57,985 nucleotides of DNA from positions 1 to 57,985 of the forward strand of contig CADBWQ010000026.1 in NCBI GenBank assembly GCA_902798545.1. The letters are read 5' to 3'. Source of the DNA: Oscillospiraceae bacterium. Its GTDB lineage: Bacteria; Bacillota; Clostridia; Oscillospirales; Oscillospiraceae. Positions 1 through 6,875 of this stretch are shown here, piece after piece (position 1 is the stretch's first letter; every line of letters starts with the position of its first letter). The notes beneath the pieces were generated by a model. The model was not told where the DNA came from. It ran no database searches and worked only from the letters and a program-made list of their open reading frames with translations. The translations under genes were made by a program, and so were the position numbers.

Positions 1-47
1 AACAAACAGGTGCTATGCACCCAGCCGGGAGCATAGCGCCGTTTGTT
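1..47. terminator. Long imperfect inverted repeat at the window edge
   Basis: The arms are positions 1-18 and 31-47 around a loop that itself has CCC/GGG. One bulged base interrupts otherwise complete pairing, and the outermost 7 bases (AACAAAC / GTTTGTT) also pair. No clean T-tract follows on the plus strand. It could be the bidirectional terminator of a gene left of the window or a small dispersed hairpin element. The gene it serves is outside the window. Confidence 0.45.
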
Positions 48-141
48 GTCAGCAGCCCGTTTCACGGTCTGCGTGTAGTTCCTTGTAAACTGACCTAAAC
101 TATAATTCAGATATCATTTACATCGAAAGTGAGGGTATTCA

Positions 142-489
142 ATGGTACGTTATCTGCAAGAAGCCAAGTACGTGGAAAAGAAGATGTTCAACGGCGAGGG
201 GCAGGCCAGGATGCGCTTGATCCTTGAAAGCAACGCCGAGATGTACGACAAGGGCCGGGTTTTCAACCATCTTTATCTTGAGCCTGGCTGCGAGGTCGGC
301 TGGCACATTCATCACGGCGACGGAGAGACTTATTACATTCTGAAGGGCAAAGGCGAATACAACGACAACGGCAGCATCGTCACGGTCGGCCCCGGCGATG
401 TCACCTTCGTAGACGACGGTGAGGGCCACTCACTAAAAAACACCGGGGATGATACCCTCGAGGCGATTGCGCTGATCCTGTTCAAATGA
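142..489 (+). CDS. Small single-domain cupin protein
   Basis: This 115-residue protein is one cupin barrel. The first cupin motif is visible around residues 52-70 (GWHIHHGDGETYYIL, giving His-x-His and Glu metal ligands) and the second around residues 84-100 with a GH pair near the end of the barrel. It probably binds a divalent metal. The substrate cannot be told from sequence; free-standing cupins of this kind include isomerases, dioxygenases and sugar-binding proteins. The gene stands alone: GAGGG precedes the ATG, a TATAAT-like -10 lies at 101-106 without a good -35, and a strong hairpin follows the stop. It is convergent with the next gene. Confidence 0.85.
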   Translation: MVRYLQEAKYVEKKMFNGEGQARMRLILESNAEMYDKGRVFNHLYLEPGCEVGWHIHHGDGETYYILKGKGEYNDNGSIVTVGPGDVTFVDDGEGHSLKNTGDDTLEAIALILFK

Positions 490-543
490 CGTCGGCTTTC
501 TCCTCTTCCGCGTCTAAAGGCTGTCATGAAGCCGATGAGAAAG

Positions 544-581
544 CGGGCTCCACCGATCCGGCCGGATCGGTGGAGCCCGCT
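544..581. terminator. Bidirectional terminator between convergent genes
   Basis: Perfect 17-bp inverted repeat with a 4-base GGCC centre, very GC-rich, lying between the stop of the cupin gene and the stop of the minus-strand lipoprotein gene. A-rich and T-rich flanks allow it to act on both strands. Confidence 0.8.
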
Positions 582-618
582 CGTTTCATATTCAGGAGAT
601 TCGGTGATCAGCGATGAA

Positions 619-1437
619 TCAGTGGCTGTTAAAATAGTACAGTGCCGTGCTGTCGGTCAGAACCGCATCACATTTCCCGGCATACAGCTGGGAAAAACAC
701 TCCGTCGTTCCGCCGGCCAGACGGGTAATCTGACCGAGGCGCTTGATGAGGTTCTGGTCTGTATTGAGCGCTTCCATCGCCTCCGGCGTGGAGGGCATGA
801 CCATCTTCTTTCCGGAAAGCATCATCTTGTTCATGGTATAGCTGTTGGCCCGCACCGCAACAACGATATCGTTCTCCACATAGGGGCCATACCGTGAATA
901 GACACGCCGCTCAATTTCGTCAGGGTCAAGCGCCAGACCGCCCCAGGCGCAATCGATGTTTCCGGATGAGAGTTCGATATAGACATTCTCCTTTTCGATA
1001 GGCTGCATCTTGATGTGCCAACCCAGCTTCTGGGCCACCGCGATGGCAAATTCCACGTCAAAACCCCAGTACTCGCCGTTAGCCGAATACGCAAGCGGGA
1101 AGGAGTTGATGTCCAGGCCGATGATGAACTCGCGGTATTCCGATTCCGGCAACTCCGACAGTCGTATGTTGGTGCGTGGGAAGGAAATAATCCTTTGGCC
1201 GAACCACTTGTTCGAGAGCTCAGTCAGTTTTCCCTCCTCATCCAGGGCTTGTATGGCGCCAATCACATAATAGGCCGTCGGATCATCATTCCGGAAAGCA
1301 ATGGAGTACTCCTGATCAACCAGGGTCATAACCGCCTTTACTCCGTAGCCGCCAGTCGCCCTTGCACAGCCCGTCGCCGCAAAGCCCATGCAGACGAGCA
1401 GGAGCATGGCTATAATCTTTTTGCAGATTCTTATCAT
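619..1437 (-). CDS. Solute-binding lipoprotein, family 3-like with apparently permuted domain order
   Basis: Secreted lipoprotein of 272 residues. The signal peptide ends in a lipobox with Cys24 (FAATGC). The body resembles amino-acid-type solute-binding proteins (SBP_bac_3). The segment that usually closes this family (FRNDDP ... LTELSNKWFG) is near the N-terminus, residues about 42-73, before the first-lobe segment (GFDVEFAIAVAQKLGW). The protein ends at the point where that closing segment would normally follow. No permease or ATPase gene is adjacent, so it may be a sensor or orphan binding protein. The start chosen is the ATG with GGAAG upstream; a longer in-frame extension lacks a signal peptide. 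It lies 10 bp behind the beta-lactamase-like gene and is probably cotranscribed with it. Confidence 0.75.
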   Translation of the reverse strand: MIRICKKIIAMLLLVCMGFAATGCARATGGYGVKAVMTLVDQEYSIAFRNDDPTAYYVIGAIQALDEEGKLTELSNKWFGQRIISFPRTNIRLSELPESEYREFIIGLDINSFPLAYSANGEYWGFDVEFAIAVAQKLGWHIKMQPIEKENVYIELSSGNIDCAWGGLALDPDEIERRVYSRYGPYVENDIVVAVRANSYTMNKMMLSGKKMVMPSTPEAMEALNTDQNLIKRLGQITRLAGGTTECFSQLYAGKCDAVLTDSTALYYFNSH

Positions 1438-1447
1438 AAAGCTTCCT

Positions 1448-2578
1448 TTACCGTACACGCTTCCGTTTTCCGGAGAAGGAAAACGCAGTATGTTTTCTGA
1501 TTCTTTGAAGAAATAGAAGGAGAACGAGAACAAGTTCCAGTCCAAACTCGCCAAGAAGCAGTGTTCCCCGTCCAACCGCGGGTTCTGCGACGGACGGGTC
1601 TTTCTCCGTCAGCGGTATTTCCGGCACCGTCGGTTCGGCTTCCAGAGCTGCTTGATGGGCAGACTCTCCGTTTTTTGTCTCCACAGTTTTGGGGTTTACA
1701 GACTTCGCCGCCTCTGTTTCCTGCTGTGCTGAGGAATTATCTGCCTGTTCCAGGGACGAAGCAAGGCGCTCGTCCAGCTGGAATGTGTAATCCCGGAACA
1801 GCACAGCCAGATCTCCAAGGATCGTCTCGGAAATCCCGCCGTATTTCGTCATGACCGTCAGGATGAAGGGATGCGGTGTATAGATAATCCCGGCAGTGTG
1901 GTTCCAGTCGGTTCCGTCCTCATCCTGATAGGTTCCGTACTTCTGAGCGATCATAAGCTGGCCGTCAAGACGCAGGTGGAAATAATGCCCCGGCTGGGCT
2001 CTTTCCAGACAATCGATCATCCGCGGGAAGCGGTCCGGCTCGCGAAAGAGGGTATACATAACATCGGTCATGTAGCGCGCGGTGAAGTAGCTCCCGCCGT
2101 AGAAATCCCAGATGAAATAGTCTTCCGGAAGAGATGAATAGCGGCAGAACATCTTCCTTGTCGCATCCGGCGTTCCGAAGTACAGGAGCGTGGAATAAGC
2201 GACGGGATTGTTGGACTGGACCAGAACTTCTTCCTCGATGTCCCGGAGAGGTATGCCGTTAATCAGGGAATCTCCGGTCAGTATGCCTTCATACTCCTGC
2301 TCGGTAAGGAGCATCATCAGTGGAACCTTATAGAGACTTGCGGAGTAATACCAACGGTCTTCCTGATGGTACCAGGTCTCGCCCGTCTCGGTGTAAAGAT
2401 AGGCGATGGAGATAAGACCCGGGTCCAGATCATGCTCTGCGCAGTATTCGGCGAAGAGCGTTTCCACCTCTCCCTCCCGGATCAAGGCAGTCGAGGCCAA
2501 GGCCCCTGCCTGCGGCACGCACAGAGACAGCAGCAGTGTTATCATCAGCGCGGCGAGAAGCCCGCGATTCCGTCTCAC
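1448..2578 (-). CDS. Membrane-anchored class A beta-lactamase-like serine hydrolase
   Basis: 376 residues starting at GTG, with AGGTGG six bases upstream. A signal peptide (residues 1-30) is followed by a penicillin-recognising fold with Ser81-x-x-Lys84 and Ser122-Asn-Asn. The third motif is Lys213-Tyr-Gly rather than KTG or KSG. A second hydrophobic segment near residues 335-357, followed by a basic tail, would anchor the protein at the C-terminus. I see no clear Glu166 equivalent, so it may be a D,D-peptidase-like or sensor protein rather than a resistance enzyme. It is first in a two-gene operon with the solute-binding lipoprotein. Confidence 0.7.
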   Translation of the reverse strand: MRRNRGLLAALMITLLLSLCVPQAGALASTALIREGEVETLFAEYCAEHDLDPGLISIAYLYTETGETWYHQEDRWYYSASLYKVPLMMLLTEQEYEGILTGDSLINGIPLRDIEEEVLVQSNNPVAYSTLLYFGTPDATRKMFCRYSSLPEDYFIWDFYGGSYFTARYMTDVMYTLFREPDRFPRMIDCLERAQPGHYFHLRLDGQLMIAQKYGTYQDEDGTDWNHTAGIIYTPHPFILTVMTKYGGISETILGDLAVLFRDYTFQLDERLASSLEQADNSSAQQETEAAKSVNPKTVETKNGESAHQAALEAEPTVPEIPLTEKDPSVAEPAVGRGTLLLGEFGLELVLVLLLFLQRIRKHTAFSFSGKRKRVR

Positions 2579-2604
2579 AGCTGACCACCTACCCCTATTG
2601 TTCT

Positions 2605-2633
2605 ATGATACAGGAAAACAGAATTCAAATCAA
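2605..2633 (-). promoter_or_regulatory. Sigma-A-type promoter of the beta-lactamase-like operon
   Basis: On the minus strand TTGATT (2633-2628), a 17-bp spacer and TATCAT (2610-2605) lie 27 bp before the GTG start at 2578. Confidence 0.55.
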
Positions 2634-2660
2634 TAGCTTAACAATAAAGAATTCTTTTCT

Positions 2661-3890
2661 TCAGACCACTTGAAAAAGGTAGAACTTCAGGTAATCCGTC
2701 TCCGGAACATTCCAGAGGATCGGGTGGTCCGCAGCCTGCTGGCGAACTTCGATCTGTCGGAGACTGACCCCGGCATCCGCCGATGCGCTGCGTAACATAG
2801 CTTCAAACTGGGCCGAGGGCATGAAATGACTGCAGCTGGCAGTGGCAAGATAGCCGCCACGTGGCAGCAGTTTCATCGCGCGATAATTAATCTCGTGGTA
2901 TCCACGCTCGGCATTGGCGGCTGTCTTTCTTGAGCGGGTAAAGGCCGGCGGGTCAAGAATTATCAAGTCATAGGGAATCTGTCCTGAGGCAATAAGTTCC
3001 GGCAGAAGGTCGAAAACATCCGCAGTCACAAAGTCAATCCGTTCCTCCAGTCCGTTTCTGCGCGCGTTTTCCCGTGCCATCGCAACGGCGGTCTCGGAGA
3101 TATCCACGGCTGTCACATGCGCGGCACCACCACGTGCCGCATTGAGGGCAAAGGAGCCCGTATGGGTAAAGCAGTCCATTACGCGAAGGCCATGTGCGAG
3201 TTTTGCCACGGCCATGCGATTGTATTTCTGGTCCAGGAAAAAGCCGGTCTTCTGCCCGTTTTCCACATCGACCAGATAGCGGATACCATTTTCCGTGATC
3301 TCGGTCACGGGAGAGTCTGGTATAGGCAGTCCGGGGCAGGCATACCAGCCTTTTCCCCGCTGCAGACCCTCACGTTCGCGCAGGGCGTTGTCATTCCGTT
3401 CAAATATTCCGCGGATCTTCTGTCCATCGTCCTGAAGAACCTCTACCAGAAGCGGATAGATCAGATCCTTCCGTTGCTCCATACCGTAAGAAAGGCATTG
3501 GACGGACAGGAGATCAGAAAAGCGGTCGACAGTGAGACCGGGAAAGCCGTCCGACTCCCCGAAAAGGAGGCGGCAGCAGTCACAGTCCGTGCCCATCACA
3601 GTCTTTCTGTAATTCCAGGCGTATTGGATTCTTCTGCGCCAGAATGCCGCATCGAAGCGGTCATTCGCATTCCGGGAGACAATGCGAATGCGGATCTTAC
3701 TCTCAAGGCTGAGAAAACCGGTGCCGAGGTAGCGACCGCTCTCCGTCACGGCGTCAACGATGCAGCCGTTCGGAAGTTCCACCTGCGGGGTAAGGATTTC
3801 TTCGGCATAGATCCACGGGTGGCCGCGCTGGGCGCTTATGCTGCCCTTTTTAGATATGACAAGCTTCGGATATTCCCTCTCCGTCTTCAT
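2661..3890 (-). CDS. rlmI: Class I rRNA methyltransferase, RlmI/YwbD type
   Basis: 409-residue SAM-dependent 23S rRNA (cytosine-C5) methyltransferase of the RlmI family. An N-terminal PUA domain (about residues 8-85, GHPWIYAEE ...) is followed by a central domain and a Rossmann methyltransferase domain. SAM motif I is in VMDCFTHTGSFALNAARGG, and the catalytic region has LDPPAFTRSR and ATASCSHFM, the latter placing a Cys in the position used by m5C enzymes. Length is normal for the family. GGAGC lies upstream of the ATG. It is apparently monocistronic; the symbol rests on family resemblance only. Confidence 0.85.
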   Translation of the reverse strand: MKTEREYPKLVISKKGSISAQRGHPWIYAEEILTPQVELPNGCIVDAVTESGRYLGTGFLSLESKIRIRIVSRNANDRFDAAFWRRRIQYAWNYRKTVMGTDCDCCRLLFGESDGFPGLTVDRFSDLLSVQCLSYGMEQRKDLIYPLLVEVLQDDGQKIRGIFERNDNALREREGLQRGKGWYACPGLPIPDSPVTEITENGIRYLVDVENGQKTGFFLDQKYNRMAVAKLAHGLRVMDCFTHTGSFALNAARGGAAHVTAVDISETAVAMARENARRNGLEERIDFVTADVFDLLPELIASGQIPYDLIILDPPAFTRSRKTAANAERGYHEINYRAMKLLPRGGYLATASCSHFMPSAQFEAMLRSASADAGVSLRQIEVRQQAADHPILWNVPETDYLKFYLFQVV

Positions 3891-3912
3891 TTAGCCAGCT
3901 CCTTCGCATAGA

Positions 3913-3944
3913 AAAACCGTCAATCTCTCGTGATCGACGGTTTT
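3913..3944 (-). terminator. Terminator downstream of tRNA-Gly
   Basis: The stem AAAACCGTC / GACGGTTTT, read on the minus strand, ends in a T-tract seven bases past the tRNA 3' end. It lies between the tRNA and the rlmI-like start. Confidence 0.65.
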
Positions 3945-3950
3945 GTAGAG

Positions 3951-4024
3951 TGGAGCGGATGATGGGAGTCGAACCCACCTTATCGGCTTGGGAAGCCGAA
4001 GTTCTACCGATAAACTACATCCGC
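3951..4024 (-). tRNA. tRNA-Gly (anticodon CCC)
   Basis: Seventy-four bases including an encoded 3' CCA. The acceptor stem GCGGATG/CATCCGC, the anticodon stem TCGGC/GCCGA with loop TTCCCAA (anticodon CCC) and the T arm with GGTTCGACTCC are all visible. Confidence 0.93.
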
Positions 4025-4105
4025 ATGTATCTGCCTAGCTTTTCTAATATAGCACATAAGGGACAGAATTTCAATAGATTTTTTCTTTCATTTCTAAACT
4101 GTTAC

Positions 4106-4134
4106 TTGAAATAGCCTCTTTCCTGACGTATAAT
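4106..4134 (+). promoter_or_regulatory. Sigma-A-type promoter of the metal exporter gene
   Basis: TTGAAA (4106-4111), a 17-bp spacer and TATAAT (4129-4134), 29 bp before the ATG. The leader is too short for a manganese riboswitch. Confidence 0.7.
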
Positions 4135-4163
4135 GTTATAACTTTAATATAAGAGGTTTTCTC

Positions 4164-5039
4164 ATGCTGGATGCTCTGCTAGACGCTGTTCTTGATTCTC
4201 TGAAAATACTTCCTTTCCTGTTCATAACCTATCTGGTCATGGAGTACCTGGAGAGCCATACCGAAGATCGTGTAAGAAATCTGGTTAAGCGGGCAGGCTG
4301 GATGGGTCCTTTCTGGGGCAGCCTTCTCGGTGCGGTTCCTCAGTGCGGTTTCTCCGCCGCCGCCTCCAATCTTTATGCGGGGCGGGCCATTTCTCTCGGA
4401 ACTCTGATCGCCATCTTTCTTTCCACATCAGATGAGATGGTTCCCATCATGATTTCGGAAGCTGTACCTCTCAGCAGGATGATAAAGCTGCTTCTGGCGA
4501 AGCTGATCATCGGAATCATCTGCGGATTTGTCATTGACGGATTCTGTCACATCCGGAACAGTCGAAGAACCGGTCAGCCGGAGGACGGGGAAGATTTTCA
4601 AATTGAACGCCTCTGTGAGAAGGAACACTGCCACTGTGAGAACGGTAGTATCATGATATCGGCACTAAAGCACACGCTTCATATCATTCTTTTTGTCTTC
4701 CTCATCACGATCTTTCTGAACATCGCATTCCTCTTTCTCGGGGAAGAGCGTCTGGCCTCTCTCATCTCTGTCCGACCGTTTCTCGGACTTTTTGTCTCTG
4801 CGCTGGTCGGTCTGATTCCAAACTGCGGAGCTTCTGTTCTCCTGACCCAGATGTATCTGCACAATGTTTTGCCGGCCAGTCACCTGATTGCCGGTCTGCT
4901 CGACGGGGCGGGTGTTGGACTGCTGATTCTGTTTCGTGTCAATCCGAATCAGAAAGAAAACATCCTGATTATGCTGCTTCTATATCTTTTGGCTCTCGTT
5001 TTCGGAATGCTGATACACTTTCTTGGGATCTCGTTCTGA
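4164..5039 (+). CDS. Putative metal/manganese exporter, ArsP_2-like 10-TM family
   Basis: 291-residue integral membrane protein with internal duplication. Two related halves carry GAVPQCGFSAAASNLYAG (around residue 55) and GLIPNCGASVLLTQMY (around residue 216), each with a Pro-x-Cys-Gly core in a membrane segment. Between them is a cytosolic loop with a His/Cys cluster (CEKEHCHCENG, about residues 152-162) suited to metal binding. This pattern matches the putative heavy-metal/manganese transporter family related to ArsP-type permeases. The substrate is an inference from the family. The gene is followed after 25 bp by an apparently coupled membrane protein gene. Confidence 0.75.
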   Translation: MLDALLDAVLDSLKILPFLFITYLVMEYLESHTEDRVRNLVKRAGWMGPFWGSLLGAVPQCGFSAAASNLYAGRAISLGTLIAIFLSTSDEMVPIMISEAVPLSRMIKLLLAKLIIGIICGFVIDGFCHIRNSRRTGQPEDGEDFQIERLCEKEHCHCENGSIMISALKHTLHIILFVFLITIFLNIAFLFLGEERLASLISVRPFLGLFVSALVGLIPNCGASVLLTQMYLHNVLPASHLIAGLLDGAGVGLLILFRVNPNQKENILIMLLLYLLALVFGMLIHFLGISF

Positions 5040-5064
5040 TCCTCTTTTCCTGACGGAGGTATCC

Positions 5065-6801
5065 ATGATCACGTTTAAGCAGATAACAAAATCCTCTGAG
5101 ATTGTCGCTCTGAAGGATTACTATGTAATTGATGTACGTACAACCGGGCCGAATCCTGCGGTCAATGCGATTGATTCACTGTCCATGCTTCAGGTTGTCG
5201 ACGATGAGATCGTTCAGGAAGCTGTTGTCCGTATTGCTCCGGACTCCGATCGGGAAGCGTCACCGGAAGGAGGTTACTACCGCGCACAGCAGGTTGCTGA
5301 CAGTATGGCCAGGCTGCTCATCGGCCAGGTTATCGTAGCTGAGCCTTCTGCACTACAGTTTCTCCGCGCCCTGTTGGAGCGCTATGACCACGAGGGCGAA
5401 CTCCGTTTCGTCCCGGTGGGGAAACTCGCGTCAGCGCTGTTTCCTGAGGCCGCTGCGGACAGCGTTCAAGAGATTGCCCGTCAGCTGGAAATACCAGAGC
5501 AGGACAACGCCGGTCTTCTCCGCACAGTCTATTTCGAATATGAGATCTTCATTAAATGCTGCATGGCCATCGGCGGCCCCAAATCAAGAAGGCTTCGCAA
5601 GCATTTCGCGCAGACTTCTTCGGAGAGCAGAAAAGCATCCAGAACCGCTCCGAAGCGGATCAGCAGCAGGACGCTGAAGCGCTGGGCAAAAAATGTCTGG
5701 TCCGTGAGTCCCTGGGTTGTTGTTGCAACGATTTTCGTGGTTGTATTTGTCCTGATCGTGCGTGTTCCAAGGAAACAGAGCAACACCATTGATCGAAATG
5801 TTGCACCGGTCAATTATCTGGTTCTCTCCTGGGATCAGCCTGGGAAATACGGTTCGAAGCCCAGGCTCCAGCCTGATGGAAGCTCCGCGATTGAATTCCG
5901 CGTTCCCTATGGTGTATATAACGTTCTGAATAACAACTCGATCCCGGTCACCCTTAGCATCATCTCAGACATGCCTTCTTCCGACGGCGCGGACGCTGCC
6001 ACGGAAGATGCCTTGGCCGGCCAGACTACGGGAAATGAAGATGACACCGCGAACGGTACAACGGATTCCAAAAGTACCGAAGTATCGTCGGCAGACACCG
6101 CAGGTACGGCTGACGCCGCTCCTCAGGCTGCCGCTGCATCGTCGAACCCTTCCGTCTCCCTGAAGCCTGCCGAATCCTCTGCCCCGTCGGCGACTGAACT
6201 GCGAGGCTCTACCGCTTCGGTGGAAGACGACGAGGAATCCGATCTCACGACGATCACCATGCGTCCAAACAGCAATCGCCAGATTACGATCGATATTGAC
6301 CAGTATCTCACCCTGTCGGACGACGCGAAAGACCTGATCCTTTTCTATCTGTCAGAGGTTCCTGAGGAGAAGGAATCCGACACCACCGGCCAGGATAACG
6401 GAAACGGTTCGAGGGTCGTGTATGCCTATGTCAAGGGCACTGAAGTCCGCTTCCGCAAGTCCCCCTCCCTGGAGGGTGCGATCATCGACTCGATGCAAAA
6501 CGGCCAGCAGGTTCAGGTTCTTGGCGTCACCGGCGAATGGACCCATGTCCAGGTTCAAGGCGAAAAGGGTTATATTTTCTCGCAGTTTCTGACCAGTGAG
6601 GATCCCCAGGCTGCCGCCTATGCTGCGAAGCTGGCAGAGCAGAGTGAACAACAGGCCGACAGCACTTCCGGACTCCCCCAGATGGACAGCAATGCCGGTG
6701 CAGATGAGATCGCTGTCCAGGAAAACGCCGGAGATGTCCCTGCGGACGGGACCATCCAGTCCGCAGAACCGGTCTCTGACGGTTCCTCCCCCACACAGTA
6801 A
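5065..6801 (+). CDS. Membrane protein: degenerate DnaQ-like domain, TM segment, SH3b domain
   Basis: 578 residues from an ATG preceded by GGAGG. Residues about 18-160 resemble a DnaQ/exonuclease fold, with YYVIDVRTTG replacing the usual D-x-E-T-T-G, so the catalytic Glu is Arg25 and nuclease activity is doubtful. A basic linker and one membrane segment (about 220-242) follow, then a beta-rich extracellular part, a low-complexity Ser/Thr/Ala/Asp linker, and an SH3b domain (about 455-515, YVKGTEVRFRKSPS ... WTHVQVQGEKGYI) likely to bind the cell wall. The tail is acidic and Gln/Ser-rich. This suggests an intracellular nucleotide- or protein-binding domain tied to wall sensing. It is probably cotranscribed with the metal exporter. 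Confidence 0.6.
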   Translation: MITFKQITKSSEIVALKDYYVIDVRTTGPNPAVNAIDSLSMLQVVDDEIVQEAVVRIAPDSDREASPEGGYYRAQQVADSMARLLIGQVIVAEPSALQFLRALLERYDHEGELRFVPVGKLASALFPEAAADSVQEIARQLEIPEQDNAGLLRTVYFEYEIFIKCCMAIGGPKSRRLRKHFAQTSSESRKASRTAPKRISSRTLKRWAKNVWSVSPWVVVATIFVVVFVLIVRVPRKQSNTIDRNVAPVNYLVLSWDQPGKYGSKPRLQPDGSSAIEFRVPYGVYNVLNNNSIPVTLSIISDMPSSDGADAATEDALAGQTTGNEDDTANGTTDSKSTEVSSADTAGTADAAPQAAAASSNPSVSLKPAESSAPSATELRGSTASVEDDEESDLTTITMRPNSNRQITIDIDQYLTLSDDAKDLILFYLSEVPEEKESDTTGQDNGNGSRVVYAYVKGTEVRFRKSPSLEGAIIDSMQNGQQVQVLGVTGEWTHVQVQGEKGYIFSQFLTSEDPQAAAYAAKLAEQSEQQADSTSGLPQMDSNAGADEIAVQENAGDVPADGTIQSAEPVSDGSSPTQ

Positions 6802-6804
6802 AAA

Positions 6805-6836
6805 AACCCCTAAGGATTTTCATTTTCCTTAGGGGT
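6805..6836. terminator. Shared terminator of convergent operons
   Basis: The arms at 6805-6816 and 6824-6836 carry CCCCTAAGGA and its complement. A T-run follows on the minus strand and a weaker one on the plus strand, ending both the SH3b gene and the ispH-rpsA operon. Confidence 0.85.
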
Positions 6837-6875
6837 TCCATTTTTAATTCGATAATGCGAAGGATTGAGTCCTTA

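Noticed and set aside
4135-4163. Possible manganese riboswitch before the metal exporter
   Set aside because: Only 29 bases lie between the -10 box and the ATG, too short for a yybP-ykoY type element.
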